Shown: piece after piece, positions 44,156 through 56,286 of the stretch | Layout of the letters: every line of letters starts with the position of its first letter | How positions within the stretch are numbered: position 1 is the first letter of the stretch | Source: Laccaria trichodermophora | Lineage: Eukaryota > Basidiomycota > Agaricomycetes > Agaricales > Hydnangiaceae | Length of the DNA: 64,000 nt | Direction of reading: 5' to 3' | NCBI GenBank assembly: GCA_018417955.1 | Contig: JACTVC010000002.1 | Location: 3,410,001 to 3,474,000, forward strand | Program-made: the position numbers and the translations under genes | The notes under the pieces: generated by a model | What the model was told of the DNA's origin: nothing | Database searches by the model: none | Seen by the model: only the letters and a program-made list of their open reading frames with translations

Positions 44156-46397
44156 CTATAGGTCTGCCCTTGCTTGGCTAATGAGGTCCCGCAGCTTCTC
44201 TGTTCGGGGCTTGATAGAGCATTCGAAAGGTTTGGGATGTCTGGAAGGAGATGGACGCATTCGGAGAGGGTTCAATTTAAGTGCTCATATGACGCACCTT
44301 ACAAAACCAGTGCAAAATTCAACCTTAGGAGTCATTTCATGACCTTTCTCGTCCAAAGCTTTCGAAATGTTGAAAGCAGCCACTAGGTTTGCCATGACAG
44401 ACCACGCGCTTGTGTCCGCGAGGTGTCTGCCAGGGCAAATCCTACCTCCGTCCTCTGTCAGCGCCTCAAATTCGAATCCAGGTAGGCAGCTCACCGTCTG
44501 CCGAAGCCAAATATGACGGTGAAGGGATCAAGGAGAGTTGGGTCGTCCAGATATCGCTCAGGCCAGAATATGTCTGGCTGAGGACAGTCTTGCAAAATAG
44601 CACTAGATAAGAAATTAGGTACCGTTTTCAGAGAGGGGCGAGATAACCAGACAAAATATTTGCGAGGACGGTTGCTCCTGTTGGAATGAAGAAGTTTCGA
44701 TAATGATCATCCTCCATCAGTCGATGAGGCAGTCCCAAGGGTACTAAGGGGTTCCAGCTAGTCCGGCAAATCAGACATTTCAAGATAGCCACAGGGACAT
44801 CGAAATCACCAACCGAAGCACCTCCTTGATAACATATTCGAGGTACGGAAGTGTGGGTCGATCGTTAATGGTGGGTAATCGCTGACTGCCTGTTACCCGA
44901 TCCATCTCCTCTTGGGCCTTTTTGAATATTTCTGGATGGAGGACCATTGCAAGCAAGAAGCTATGCATGAACGCGACTGTCTATATGGGACATACGTCAA
45001 CGAGGGTTCAAGTAACGCAGGATTGTTTTGTTACCGTATCCTCTGCCGCTACAGGGGCTTGTTTAAAGTATGCAAAAGGATTCGAAAAGGAAATGCATCA
45101 CCCGTTAAGAGCGTTCCAGCGGAACCTTTGATATCCTCCTCATCTTCGAAGCTTACAGTTCCATCTTGAGCATTGCCTTGCGCTTCGAGCAGGTTGGAGG
45201 TATAACAGGGCACGGCAACCCCTTTCCTCTGAAAAGGTTCAATCTCTATAGGGCGCCAGAACTCGAACAAGTCAAACCATGTTAGCCTTGACCAGCTCAT
45301 AGGGTATATCCATCATATCATCGACCACTTTCCGTGTTTCAAGTGCCCTTCTTTTGAACGAGGCGAACGGCACCCAAGAGGGGATATGCCTTGGAAAAAA
45401 TGGGAAAAGCATATGATGTGACGTCAGTTCAACTCACCTCATGACCGGAAAGAAGTCGACCAAGGTTGCAGCTGGCGAGCCTGCCCCTTGAACGGTCAAT
45501 GTCCCAGCGCGTTCCGCTGAAAAAGTAGGGGTCACTAACTTATCACATCTCTTGCTAAATGAACGACATACCTAGGCGAACAAGGCGATCATCTACGGAA
45601 TGGACATCGTATCCATACGTTATTTTCAAAATAAGAGCGGCTGCATATCTGGAGGAAACAGCGCGGCTCCGTTTATGTCTTGAAAATATGGAGCGCGAGA
45701 GTTACCTTTTAAAATGATCGATGTAGGCAGTCGGTGAGTTCAATAATCCGTCAAGAAGAGTCAAGGTCTCCTTTTCTTGTAGAGGTTGAAATTGAGCTGT
45801 TGCACGTTGATTAAAGACGTCGTTCACGAGACGACGATGCTTGCGGAATCGAGGACCGCTTCGAAGTAACGGCATGAGCGCCACACAACAAGCAACGTCT
45901 TCTACTCACTATCTCAGATGTGTGCTAGCGTTCCTCCAGCCCATCCTGGTAGTCCCTCAAGATTAAAGATCTGACGAAACGAGCGCAACATAAAAACTCA
46001 CAGTTCCGACATTAACACGAAGCGAGGTCGATCAGAGTATATCGAGCTTCGTTTGTCCAGAAGTTCGCGAGCCGCTTGCAAGCTGTTCAAGATGACCATC
46101 GGGTGTCCAAATACATGTACATGCAACACATCGCCTGTACACGCATTAAATAAGTGCCATATAACAATAAGGGGGGTACGACGAACCATATTTGAGTCCC
46201 CAATCCATAAAAGTCTCCGCCTGATGTTCCGTAGGTAACTGATGTACATTTCCGATGAGAGGAAGTGGTCTGGGACCAGGTGGAAAGTCAATCCGAGAGG
46301 CAGCCAGTGTCCATAAGGCATATAGTACCACAAGAAGAATGATGCATAGGAGGGCCCAACCTGTAGCCAACGAGGAGGCAAATAGCAAGAAGGTCAT
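44156..46397 (-). CDS. Cytochrome P450 monooxygenase
   Basis: This is a membrane-bound heme monooxygenase. The N-terminal anchor is TFLLFASSLATGWALLCIIL and onward, then the proline hinge FPPGPRPLPLIGNVHQLP. The helix C region reads RKHRRLVNDVFNQRATAQF, and the I-helix oxygen motif is AAEDTTVAF split by an intron. The ExxR motif is VIKEVLRW, the PERF region is FWPERYLDD, and the heme loop is FGFGRRICPGRHLAD with an intron inside the Arg codon. All diagnostic residues, including the Cys ligand, are intact. More than ten short introns are needed; the C-terminus ends ISQARADL at 44156-44158. I chose the ATG at 46397 as the first before the anchor. It is near no obvious pathway partners, so its substrate is unknown. 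Confidence 0.9.
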
Positions 46398-47620
46398 CGG
46401 AAAATCACCGTCAAAAGGACGGGGAACTCTGAGACGATTTATATGCAACTTTATACGAAATACGCGGAGGGGCTGACAGGTCGGAAGGGTCCCGTCAAAT
46501 CATGGACGTTTGGGTGGTGTCGGCTCGATCGTCTAATGGCCATCGCCGAAAGGAGTCCAAAAACTGAGTGGCTAATGAAGGATTTTCATGATATCTCGCA
46601 GGAAATGAACATGGCCCAGAGTAGATGAGACGATCCACGGTGCAGGGTCGTGTCTAGCTTATTGTCTAGTTGTCGTCGGCAACGATGAGATATTGAAGCT
46701 AGGCGCCGTTCGATATAATCTCGTGCCCTGGCTCGTAGTATGTCAAGTCAGCGCGAGAAGCATGGTCATTTCGAAGCAATCTAAATTGCATTCTGCCGCT
46801 GATTACTTGATATAACTTTTAAAGTTGAGAGAAGGTTAAGGTGGAAGTCCCCGGGCCGGTCCCATTAGTCCAGTACCGGTTAGGTGTCGAGGTGAAGATC
46901 ATAAGTAGCGCTCATCTCCGATGCCTTTTGTTTTATGAAAGAAGAACATCAATTGTCTTTCGATTTCGGGTGCACAATGACGATGTCGACGAGGATTGAC
47001 GGCTCAGTGGCTCACGTTAGAGGAGTCGACTGCTCTCGACTGGCAAGTTCATAAAACCATTTAGCTCACGTTCTTACCAAGTTCTTACTCCAGCTAATGT
47101 CTTCCTAGAAGGTTTAGGTCATCAGGAAATTGTCTAGATTGTGTTTTCCTGTACTTACCTGGCAGGTTAGTGTCCATTCCTTGGCAATTGAATTGAATTG
47201 AAGGATCTGTCCTCAATATCTGTCAGATACACAAACAATAAGTGAAAATGATTCATTCATCCTAGGGTGTGTCTTGTGGTTTGCTCAGGTGCCCGATACA
47301 TCCTTGTTTCAGGTGTAGGTTGGAAAGTGTGTGAATCAATCCTAGGGAGTCAAAGGGCTTGAACAATTGGTCGTCCGAAACGCCTCTGCGCCAATCAGCT
47401 ACCTGGTGAACATGAATTTTATTGAACAAAAACGAATCAACTCTCAATAATTGAGTCAGGACGGTAGAGGAAAAGAACCCCGCAGTTCATTTGTTAAAAT
47501 AGAGGGTTTGCTGGGCGGCCTCTGTTTTGGCATACATGACCTCCCCCTCCCTGCCCGTTAAAGCCGTTCCCGTTGCGGCTAATGGCTGGTCAGTCCCCGC
47601 ATTGACTGCAGGTTTGAGGG
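46398..47620. other. Intergenic region upstream of the P450
   Basis: This 1.2 kb stretch lies between the P450 start and the GH30 stop, both on the minus strand. Short open frames have no domain signals. I looked for tRNA T-loops and found none convincing. Confidence 0.4.
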
Positions 47621-50038
47621 TCACTTACAGTACCAAGAAAGTGTTGTTACTCCAACAGGGAATGTGTATATCGCCTGCAGAAGTGGTGAGGGTCTGCCCA
47701 TGAACAATAGCAATATGCATTTATAACTCGCCTGTTTTCCTCGGAAGTGGATCGTCGCTTGTATAGATGCCGGCTGGCAGGCCGCCACATTGTTGTTCCC
47801 TTGGCGGAGGGTCAATGGCTGCAAAGCGATACGATGTTGGTGTGCATGCTTACAATTCAAAACCACGATAGAATACCGAAAGGGGTCAGAGGGTTTCGCT
47901 CGGCCAGTAACATATGCCCCAGCGACAAGGGCCCAATTCATGTTGCCGCCTATGGTTACCCCAATCCGCTTCGCACTGGGACCACCAACATCAAGTGCGA
48001 TGATAGCCTTGGAAGCGTGAGCCATAGCGTAGACTGTAAGGTTGGTTGACATAGCTTCAAAATGGCCTTGGATGCAACTCACACTCCTGATTTACTTTGT
48101 AGGTTCCATCTGAATTGATTTGCACGATACCCCTGCAGCCGGACGCTCCACAGTTGTTCGTTCCCGGAAGCTTGGGAGATCCTGTACCATCCAAAGCAAG
48201 ATTCCACATGAGCGCTGCTTGTGCATTACGTGTTACGGAGCCTTGCACCCATATAAGCGTCAAGACGAAGAATAGAAGGAAGTTATCCACCTATAAAACT
48301 AGATATCCGGGATCGTGAGCAAGCCAATGAAAGTACGTTTAGTCTGATCCCCTACATGTTGTTCATATACCACTATTGAGGTTGTTACGATCAGCAGGCA
48401 ATGATAATAATAATTTGCAAAAAACCTTCAGGTCACCCCACCAGTTCGTCCCAATTGTGCCCGTGCACTCTAATCAAACTGGTTTGGCACAGAGTCAACT
48501 TTGCACGAATATATCTTACGCGTCATATAGATTTCCTATAGAAACGAAAGTAAGCAATGCTCTACGAAAGACTGGTGAGCGAACATTACTTTATTTGGAA
48601 ACAATTTGTTAAACGTGCCCTGTTGATCTACAGATCCCTAGCGCATAGTAGTCAGTGGGTCAGTGTACATTTACGCCGCAATTATTTTGACTTACCCCAT
48701 AACAATGAAAAGCCACCCCATCAAAAGCAGCACCAGCCGCTTGCATCAATTGGACTGGGTAAGTAGATGCCGTGTCCCAGTTGTGCTCGAAGCCTAACAA
48801 AAATGAGCGAGAATAACATACGATAGACACCTGACTGACCAATCAACTTGGTTTTGGGGAAACCATTGCTATTCATCAACGTCCTCAGCTTCGTGCCAAT
48901 TTGTCCCTCCATCACAGGCGTTAGCTTTGCTGTAGGGAAAGTTGGGTTGACGTTTTGAGGCTCATTTTGGACAGAAATTGCGTATGCAGTGATGCCTTTG
49001 CTTTTAAACCCTTGAAGGCATTTGAGGAGATACGTTGCATCTGTTCATTGATAAATAACAGCCTTCGAGTGATGTACGGTGTTCCTCACAGACATCCACC
49101 AAACTCGATTGAAGTGATCCGCCGTTTAGTGTTCCACCATCTTTCATCCACGCAGGCTGCTCCAATGTTAGAGAGACAACCGATTAGCAGCCAGGTACTC
49201 ACAGGTGACCATGGCAAGACGTGAACTCGAATCACTGTCATTGAAAAAAAAAAAAAAAAAGGTAACCAGCAGGGCATGGTCAAATAATACGAAAACTCAC
49301 TACTATTAACGGTCTGGATGTCGTTGAGGGTAGAGAAAAGATAGGCGGGGGCGTTGTTGATATCAAAATTCCACAAACAAGTATCATTAACGGACTCGTC
49401 AAAGGTATAGGCTACAAAAGATGATAAAACATCAATGCTCCACAGTCATGTCCGACAGATCACATACCTTTGGCAGAAAAGTCAGTGGCTCCCAGTGGTA
49501 CACGAAGGTAGCTCAATCCAGCGCCACTGATCGGGGAGAACAAATAGTTGAGCAGGTTCCAGTAGCTTGCAGAGTTCTTTATCTAAACACAGTCCATCAG
49601 AACGCAGGGTGACTCGCCAGAAGAAACGAGCGTCCCCACCTTTAGGTCGTTCAAAAGTGATGCAGAGGAGTCCGCTACACCGAATTCACGTCACGTTAAT
49701 GATTTTGCTACATCAAAAAAAAAAAAAAAAAAAAGGACGAGAGAAGTAGCGTACTGAGAGAACCTCCGAATCCCAACACCGGCTGATACACCTTGGTATC
49801 ATCAATAGTAATATTCGCGCTGCCAACAAGGATTGGTGTAGCAAAATTGATTGGGGAGCTTGGTTTCACGGATTTCAACAAACTAGACTGGTCCCATGAG
49901 GTTTGCCACTGTAAAGAAAACGTCAGATTCAATAGAACCGCCAACAACTTTGGCAGTACGTACGATATCCGCGAGCTGTTGTGCGTGGCTAGACCAAACG
50001 AGCGCGAGAGAAATGACGAAAGTCACTGGGTGATACAT
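47621..50038 (-). CDS. Glycoside hydrolase family 30 protein (beta-1,6-glucanase-like) with altered nucleophile
   Basis: Secreted GH30 (subfamily 3) enzymes cut beta-1,6-glucan. The start MYHPVTFVISLALVWSSHAQ is a signal peptide. Blocks include VYQPVLGFGGSLTDSSASLL, SYLRVPLGATDFSAKAYTFD, VHVLPWSPPAWMKDGGTLNG and AISVQNEPQNVNP, which holds the acid/base Glu. GFEHNWDTASTYPVQLM, FDGVAFHCYG, ALMWNLALDGTGSPKLPGTN and CGASGCRGIVQINSDGTYKV follow. Where family members read YFTECTG or YFTECSG, the spliced frame here gives EIYMTQCTGTIGTNWWGDL, so the nucleophile Glu appears as Gln (codon split by the intron at about 48451-48509). The other parts are intact, with about 530 residues ending TLSWYCK. Two introns carry long poly-T (plus-strand poly-A) runs. 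It may be an inactive homolog or contain an error at this splice. Confidence 0.85.
49244..49260. repeat. A17 homopolymer in a GH30 intron
   Basis: Seventeen adenines on the plus strand form a poly-T run in an intron of the minus-strand GH30 gene. Length is likely unstable and prone to sequencing error. Confidence 0.8.
49715..49734. repeat. A20 homopolymer in a GH30 intron
   Basis: Twenty adenines on the plus strand give a poly-T run near the 5' end of the intron that follows GFGGSL in the GH30 gene. It is the second such run in the same gene. Confidence 0.8.
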
Positions 50039-50520
50039 GCTGTCAAACGGCCAAGCAATACGTTCATTTTCCTGTTCTTATCTTAAAGCGTTCGTGCAGC
50101 AAGCAGACGGCTATTCATGTTTGGGCAGGTGCTAGCAATGTCGTCTTATTTTCGCATACATTCATGTGAGGTCCATCATTCATCTGGTCTCTCTGCATGA
50201 ATTTAGCACTCCTAACTCCTCTAGTAAAAGACACTCACAACTATACAGAGGTCAAGTATTCTTGACGCTGAACCGTAAAAGTCATGATATGAAAGTTGAC
50301 GCTCAGGCGCAGAGTTTAGTGGCCAACTTCAAAATCAAGCATGGAAAAGGCCAGGCACCAACACCCACCCACACATTCAACAATTAGCATGCAGATACAA
50401 GCGCAATCCCCGCGGTATCATCCCATATGAACGCTTACCCAGGCACAAATTAGAACTAACACATTAATATCCCTGAGACAGAAAAAAGAGTGTATCTTAG
50501 CAATGGGCCAGCAGGATATT
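50039..50520. other. Intergenic region between beta-adaptin and GH30
   Basis: Both neighbours lie on the minus strand, so this 482-base interval carries the GH30 promoter and the beta-adaptin 3' UTR. No gene, RNA or repeat is evident. Confidence 0.4.
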
Positions 50521-53159
50521 CTAAAACAAGCCAAGAAGATCGTCCTGAGGCTGATGTTGTTGTTGGATTGCTGGTGTCGCTGGTGCTGGCGACATGGGCT
50601 GTCCAAATCCAAATCCTCCTCGTCCTGGTATCGCAGATCCCGGACCAAAGGGTACGGCGGACGTTGGCCCTAGCCCGCCACCGGAACCGAAAATCGACAC
50701 GAGGTCGTCTAGGGGGTTGCTCGATGTTCCCGCAAGTAGGTTGGCAGCGGCCGGCGTTTGCGACAGCACCTCTGTTGCTGCGAGACCCTTGGGTTGCCCA
50801 TCAAGAGCTGGAGCATCATCAAAGTCGCTAAAAAAGCCGGACATTCGTTGCAGGATTATGACTGAAGGAAGTAGAATTGTGCTCACAGTAAATTTTCTGC
50901 CTGTTGACCAGCAACCACAGTTTGTAACGCCTTTTGGGTAGAAAATTGGTCGTCTGCCTCCCTAGGATGGCACATCAAACCTTACGGGAAAAAAAAAACA
51001 GAAACGTTTGAATGCTTACTCTGTCCCTTTCCGCACAGAGTCTGCGCCAACTCGTCCCCGTCCAACAAACGTTTCTGCAGGTTTGTGATATACACTAGCG
51101 AGACTCGAAACTTCCCCGAGGAGCTCTTCCAAAAGGGCAGGAGCCACCGTCGTCCGGGGAATGGAGATTGGCGGACGGTGAGCCAACACCACAGCCTACG
51201 GAAAAACAAGGATAATAAGCGTTTCGGAAACAATGCGAAACTTGGCCAACAGCTTACTTTCGCTGCCGCCGGATCCATTGAGAGAAGCCGCCAATAAATA
51301 TATGCGCGGTCTCTGACATCCGGCGAGTCGCAGTCTTTCGTGGCGGTGTTAAGGACCCTCTGAACGATACCTTGTGATGAATCTGGTTTTTTCAGGAAGA
51401 GCTTCACCACAGCTGTTAGAGTTTGAAGTTGTACCTGGCCACGACATAGTCAAAAAGTCATCTTGAAGTCAGAGAATTGACTTACAGAGTAAGATTCTTC
51501 TGTGAAAGTATCAACAAAGATGCTAAGCAGCTCATCAGCGTTGTCGATCTTCTTTGCGTATTCTCCAATGATCCAGATGAGTGAGGCCTTGGCTTCAGGT
51601 TCATCAAGTTCATCAAGGTTAGCGCATAGTATTGGAATGATGCCCTCATAAGTTTCTGGATATTTGCGGAAGATATCCTAACACGACATTGAGACAATGA
51701 TTTGGAAACGGCGATGTACACACCTTCATGACAACAACAGCTTCCTGGACAACATAGCTCACTCGCGTGGCGATTAATTCCAACAGCACGTTCACACATC
51801 GTTCTGCAGCTTCGTCGATTTTGACCGCCGTTTGCCCAATCGCCTTTATACTCTTCCGGACAAAGTCGACATCCACCTCTGAAGCATACCTTGGCTGCTA
51901 TCAGCACCGCAATCAATCAACAGCAAAAAAAAATCCAACCCACTCTTTGAGCTCACTCAAAAGAGCATCCACATTTTTCTCCGTAGCCAGCCGAACCATT
52001 ATGTCAAGTTTCTCCACCTTGACGTAGAGAGGGTCGTTGTACTTGCAGAAAAACACCCGCATCTCATTAGAAAGAATATCTGGTCTTTTCTGTAGGAGGA
52101 GATTGATATTCCGGAGAGCAACCCATTGGACCTCCGGGGGTGACGAGAGAAGCGTTACAAGCGGTGGGGCCATTTTGCGCACGAGTTGCTTGATGAGGTC
52201 CTCCCTATGCACGCCGCGCATGTGGATCATGATGACCTTGACTGCAGCCAGAACGACACTCCCATTGACGTGTTGAAACTGCGGCACCACCCGTTCGCAA
52301 ATATGCTCGCTCTCCTTCTCGTCTTGGGCCCCATAACGCGCCAGCGCGTTCAAGATGGCCACTCTTCCCCACTCGGAGCATTCGTTCAGCGCGATCAACA
52401 GTTTGTTCAGGATATTGGTGGTAATAACGAAGATGGCGGGATCAGACGAGGACGTGGACGGTTGAGATGTAGCGGCGATATGAATGTCTGTCAGAGCCGC
52501 GACGGTGTTGGCGACAACCTGCGGACAACTCGTTAGACAATCACTTTCAGAGGACATTTGAGATACTCTGAGAAAGATCGGCGGTGTAACATACCATAGG
52601 ATTACTGTCCGAAATCATCTCCTGCAACTGCTCCAAGAAACCATTATCAATCACTAGCTCTGGTTTGAGATCGTACAGCTTCGCCACGCAAAGCGCCGCC
52701 GTCTTGCGAACGTACGGGTTTTCGTCACGAAGACACTTCTGCAAAGGGTCGCAGAGGTAGTCGATGATCTTCTCTGCGCGTAAACAGCCCATGGTACGTA
52801 TAGCCAGAGCGCGGACGAGTGGGTTTGGGTCATCGGTGTCCTTGACGAAGGTATTGACCGCGAGAATGACGAGCTCCGGCTGAGTTTTAGCATAATTCAT
52901 GAGATAAAGATATACGAGCTTCTTCTGCTCGAGATCGTCTGTCTGCATATTCTTGAGAACATCTGGGAAGAGGCCGCTGACATCTTGTTCGACGCTCAGC
53001 CGACCCCTTGTTTGATAGGACCAGGATTTGCTCACCTTTGCCCACTGTCATGGAGGCGATGGTGCGCTTGATGGCATCTTTGCGTTTCTCCCGGTACTCG
53101 CTGTTTAGATCGACACTGAGCTCATAGTTTTCACCTTTACGGGGGGCGCGTATGCTCAT
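50521..53159 (-). CDS. APL2: AP-1/AP-2 complex beta subunit (beta-adaptin) without an ear domain
   Basis: Beta-adaptins are large subunits of clathrin adaptor complexes at the Golgi, endosomes or plasma membrane. The start [20 protein letters not shown] leads to [20 protein letters not shown] and [20 protein letters not shown]. Then come [40 protein letters not shown] and [15 protein letters not shown], followed by [40 protein letters not shown] and [14 protein letters not shown]. This is the full HEAT-repeat trunk. A Gly/Pro/Ala hinge follows, ending [10 protein letters not shown], where clathrin-box-like LLGLF is seen. The protein stops at about 720 residues with no C-terminal appendage (ear), as in yeast AP-1 beta. 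AP-1 versus AP-2 cannot be settled here; AP-1 (Apl2) is my preference. Confidence 0.9.
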
Positions 53160-53545
53160 TGTGAAGAGAAGGGGGGAAAGCAACCAGTGACGATCACGTG
53201 ACAACGCTTGAATTGATTCAAGTTTGCCTGATTTCTCTTTGACGCGCCACTAACGTTTTATAATGCGTGTAACTGCTACTTTGATTATATGGTGTCAACA
53301 AATTGTTTCGGAAGAGCATGCATACAAGGTATCATTATATCAGATTTGCGAATCCGAAAAGCATTATCAGAACAGGTGGTACCAAAAAAAAGGCGAGGGT
53401 CATCTGAATAAAAGCATCACAGGACGAGGAATACGCAGGCAGGGGGATATAGATCTATGAAAAGGATTTCCTAAATCCGTAAAAGAATCATGACTATGTC
53501 CAAGATAAGATGTCGCATTGGGTAAATGGATAGGGGTGATAACTG
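53160..53545. other. Intergenic region between the PalI-like gene and beta-adaptin
   Basis: This 386-base interval holds the beta-adaptin promoter, with its E-box, and the 3' UTR of the PalI-like gene. No further gene is seen. Confidence 0.4.
53193..53202. promoter_or_regulatory. ATCACGTGAC box upstream of beta-adaptin
   Basis: The CACGTG core at 53195-53200 is flanked by AT and AC, so both strands read RTCACGTG. It lies 36-41 bp upstream of the start codon at 53159. Confidence 0.45.
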
Positions 53546-54511
53546 TTCAAGCCTTGTTTTTTCTGCGCCAGAAGGGACCAGTCTTGGCTCTCGGGGTGCG
53601 TGTACTCGTGCTGGCGCCTGACATGCGGTCCCTGCGACGTCCAAAGCAAACGGTGCATCCTGCCAGGAGGAGGAGAATGAGGGATGCGAATGTCAACCAG
53701 AAACCTGTTAAGGAAAGTGGTCAGGTACGACGGAGTAAAACTCCAGCCACCACTAACCTGGACCAGTGATGGTGTGGGCACCGATGAGCAGGTTGCCCAT
53801 TTCATGACGGACAAAAACGAGGAGTGCAATGTCGATAGCGAAGGCAATGAGGGTGAGCAGGGCAGCGAGGAACGCCACCAAGGAAGCTATTAACGTCACG
53901 GTAATGTGTGTCGACAGCGAAAGGATAAGCGCAATGAAGGTCACGGCAGTGGCTGTGTAGAACGTGTTTGTGAGCACACGAAGAAGAAGAAAAGCAGGAA
54001 TATGGTACGCATGGACTTACCAACTGGGTGTACGGCAAGACCACGAGTCCAAGATGATCCAATGTTGACACTACGAGTCTTTGCTTGATTAGTGATTGGA
54101 ACCGAATAACCGTGACCTGTTGAGGGTTTTAACTCAAACTTTGACGAGGAAAGGGGGGGAGATACGGACGTGTTGGGAGACATGTGCGATCGCCATGGGT
54201 ATCATCGTAGCACGCGGTCCTAAATGTGGAGGTTAATATGATAAGACGGTATGTGAAGCGCTTTGTTACCAAACACCAAACTAGACAAGAAAGAAGATCA
54301 GGAGCTCTGTTATTGATAGGTGGAGAATGAGACGTACGCGGAGCTCTTGTATACCTTGTGCACTGCCGCCGTCTTGCAAAGCGCCAGATGCAAAGTGAAC
54401 GCGCACGATGTCAAGGGCTGGCAGATAAGGAAGGGAGATTGACACGAGGAAACTCAAGACAAGAGCACAGACTAGAAAAAGAATGCCAGGAATGCAAAAA
54501 ACGCGGGACAT
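53546..54511 (-). CDS. PalI/Rim9 (SUR7 family) tetraspan membrane protein
   Basis: PalI/Rim9 proteins are four-helix plasma-membrane components of the fungal ambient-pH signalling pathway or of eisosomes. The start MSRVFCIPGILFLVCALVLS is helix 1, followed by an extracellular loop with DIVRVHFASGALQDGG and the paired-Cys segment CYDDTHGDRTCLPT, then GHGYSVPITNQAKTRSVNIG and SSWTRGLAVHPV. The remaining helices are TAVTFIALILSLSTHITVTL, LIASLVAFLAALLTLIAFAI, DIALLVFVRHEMG and FWLTFASLILLLLAGCTVCF. The tail is basic and ends PFWRRKNKA, with a stop at 53546-53548. The WxxC..C loop layout and GLAVHPV after helix 1 are typical of the PalI family. Whether it acts in pH sensing is inference. Confidence 0.85.
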
Positions 54512-55892
54512 TGTGTTGCACGGATGGCTTGAACGTGGTGGTACGATGCAAGAGATATGAACAGGAGAAATGAAGTCAAATGTAAATGACGACCACGTGA
54601 CGCCCGCCCTGACGACAATTTGGTGCCAGCCTCATCATTGGAGTATGTATGGAGCACTCCATTACTTTATGTATAAATGGAGTGATATTCACGAAAATGC
54701 CTGATAAATACTTGCAAGTCTCTGTGGAATGACAGCATTGGTGGCAAATTGGTGGAGCAAAGCTGTCGTCATTCGTGCCTGTCAAAGTACGTAACTTTGC
54801 ACTGAAGGACGGTCACACCAGGAGCTCACATCAACTCTAATTTTTACTCACCAACTCCTGACTCCTCCCAGTAACGTTATGGCGTTGATTGATTGACATA
54901 GGGGCGTAACCAGCTCACTGTTACTGTTGTGCATTTTTGCGAGCAGTCAGTTGTCTAGGTGGTATTCGGTGGAATATATTCAAAAAATCCGTTATATCTT
55001 CCGCTAATGCCAACGATATATGGAAGCAGAAATATCAATCCACTCAGCATCCTCTGGTCATGAGAAGGTTAAGAACTTGGCCAATTCCAGCCGATGAAAA
55101 CACATAATCGTGGGGTTTATGAACAATGATAAGACTTCGGGGACGGTCTAGCTTGAGTTTGCAGGTGAATGAAATTTGCTAAACGTGTATAAGTACTCTT
55201 GGGGAAACAATGCTCCTTGGAGAGTCTCTGAGTAGCCCCGTTTGTCAATCACAAGAAGTTGCACGCAAGTATGCACTGATAACTGTGTGCACTGATTACT
55301 GAAAACCATCATGATCAACGACCATGAAACGTACCGGAAATCACCTGCAACTCAGCCACCAATGGCTTTAACTTTCCGCATTCCTCCTCCGTATCCGTGT
55401 AGCCCTTGTGGTCGGGGGTACTCACTACCGCACTGGACTTTTTGCTCGGGTTTAGAGAAGTCGGCCCGAAACCAACCTGGCGAACAGGCTGCGGACAGCA
55501 TTGACATTTCTGCAGGCTCAGCAACGTTGCCAGTTCCACGGATCACGTTGAGGTTGGGTCAGGTCCTCGACACCAGAAAAGATTTGAACCCTGGCTGAGG
55601 GTACAGGGCGGGAACGGAAATGAGATCCTTTAGGGAATGGACCTTGATTTTGACGGTCAAATATCGGCCGCGTGCCTGTAGCAATATACCACGTGGGAAT
55701 GACGCAGGTACCCAACCTTCCTCCTTGTGTGCATCTCAAACATAAAATTTGCAATTATATTGCAATTCACATCATGCCTCCTTCCCTGCTTCTTCCCAAG
55801 AGCTCATATAAATCTGTTGCAGTGAATGCGTCCTGACCAGCGACCCATTTTCCTCCCACTGCCTTACGCACAGCTAGCTGTTTGCTTTCGAT
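54512..55892. other. Intergenic region before the small Cys/His-rich gene
   Basis: This 1.4 kb stretch holds the PalI-like promoter on its left. Open frames at 55311-55598 (plus) and 55315-55754 (minus) overlap each other; neither shows a known domain or a clean splice pattern, so I leave both out. I did not see an RNA gene. Confidence 0.4.
54594..54601 (-). promoter_or_regulatory. GTCACGTG E-box upstream of the PalI-like gene
   Basis: CACGTGAC on the plus strand is GTCACGTG on the coding strand. Its core is 83-88 bp upstream of the start at 54511. Confidence 0.4.
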
Positions 55893-56286
55893 ATGTGCAA
55901 ACACGAAATGTACTTTGATTCCTTTTGTCAACACTAACGGAACGCTGACAGTCTTTTTCCAGAATCGGCGATTACTACAGGGGCTGCGGGGTACGTTTGC
56001 TTCTACGCACCATTTTTCTTTCAGTTACTAAAGTCTTGAAACCAGCACTTCCATGGCAAATACTACACAGGCGAAACTATGGACTGCGGCTCAGATTGCT
56101 GTAAAAGCAGCAATTCACACAAGCACAAAACAGCAAACAAATGCGCCTGTCCAGAGGTTCGTTCCAACTGCTTTATCAATCAAGTCATTGTTTTTGAACG
56201 CGATACAGATTATCATAGAGGACCGACGCATTCAAAATCTCTTTCAGACGCATCATGCTGATTGTCAGCGCACTTCGCGCGGCTGA
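55893..56286 (+). CDS. Very small Cys/His-rich conserved fungal protein
   Basis: Splicing four tiny exons gives a 77-residue protein: MCKHEIIGDYYRGCG, then HFHGKYYTGETMDCGSDCC and KSSNSHKHKTANKCACPE, then IIIEDRRIQNLFQTHHADCQ before RTSRG and a stop at 56284-56286. Introns run from GTACTTTG to TTTTTCCAG, from GTACGTTT to GAAACCAG and from GTTCGTTC to GATACAG, all normal. The layout CG-H-x-Y-x(2)-MDCGS..H-H-T-x(2)-C-x-C-P..EDRRxxxLF..C matches a family of tiny proteins I recall from many mushroom genomes, never characterised to my knowledge. The Cys/His spacing suggests metal binding. No signal peptide is seen. Because the exons are so short it is easily missed by ORF calling. Confidence 0.65.

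Noticed and set aside
55311..55754. Overlapping frames on both strands
   Set aside because: Each shadows the other, and neither has splice sites or motifs that extend it to a recognisable gene.
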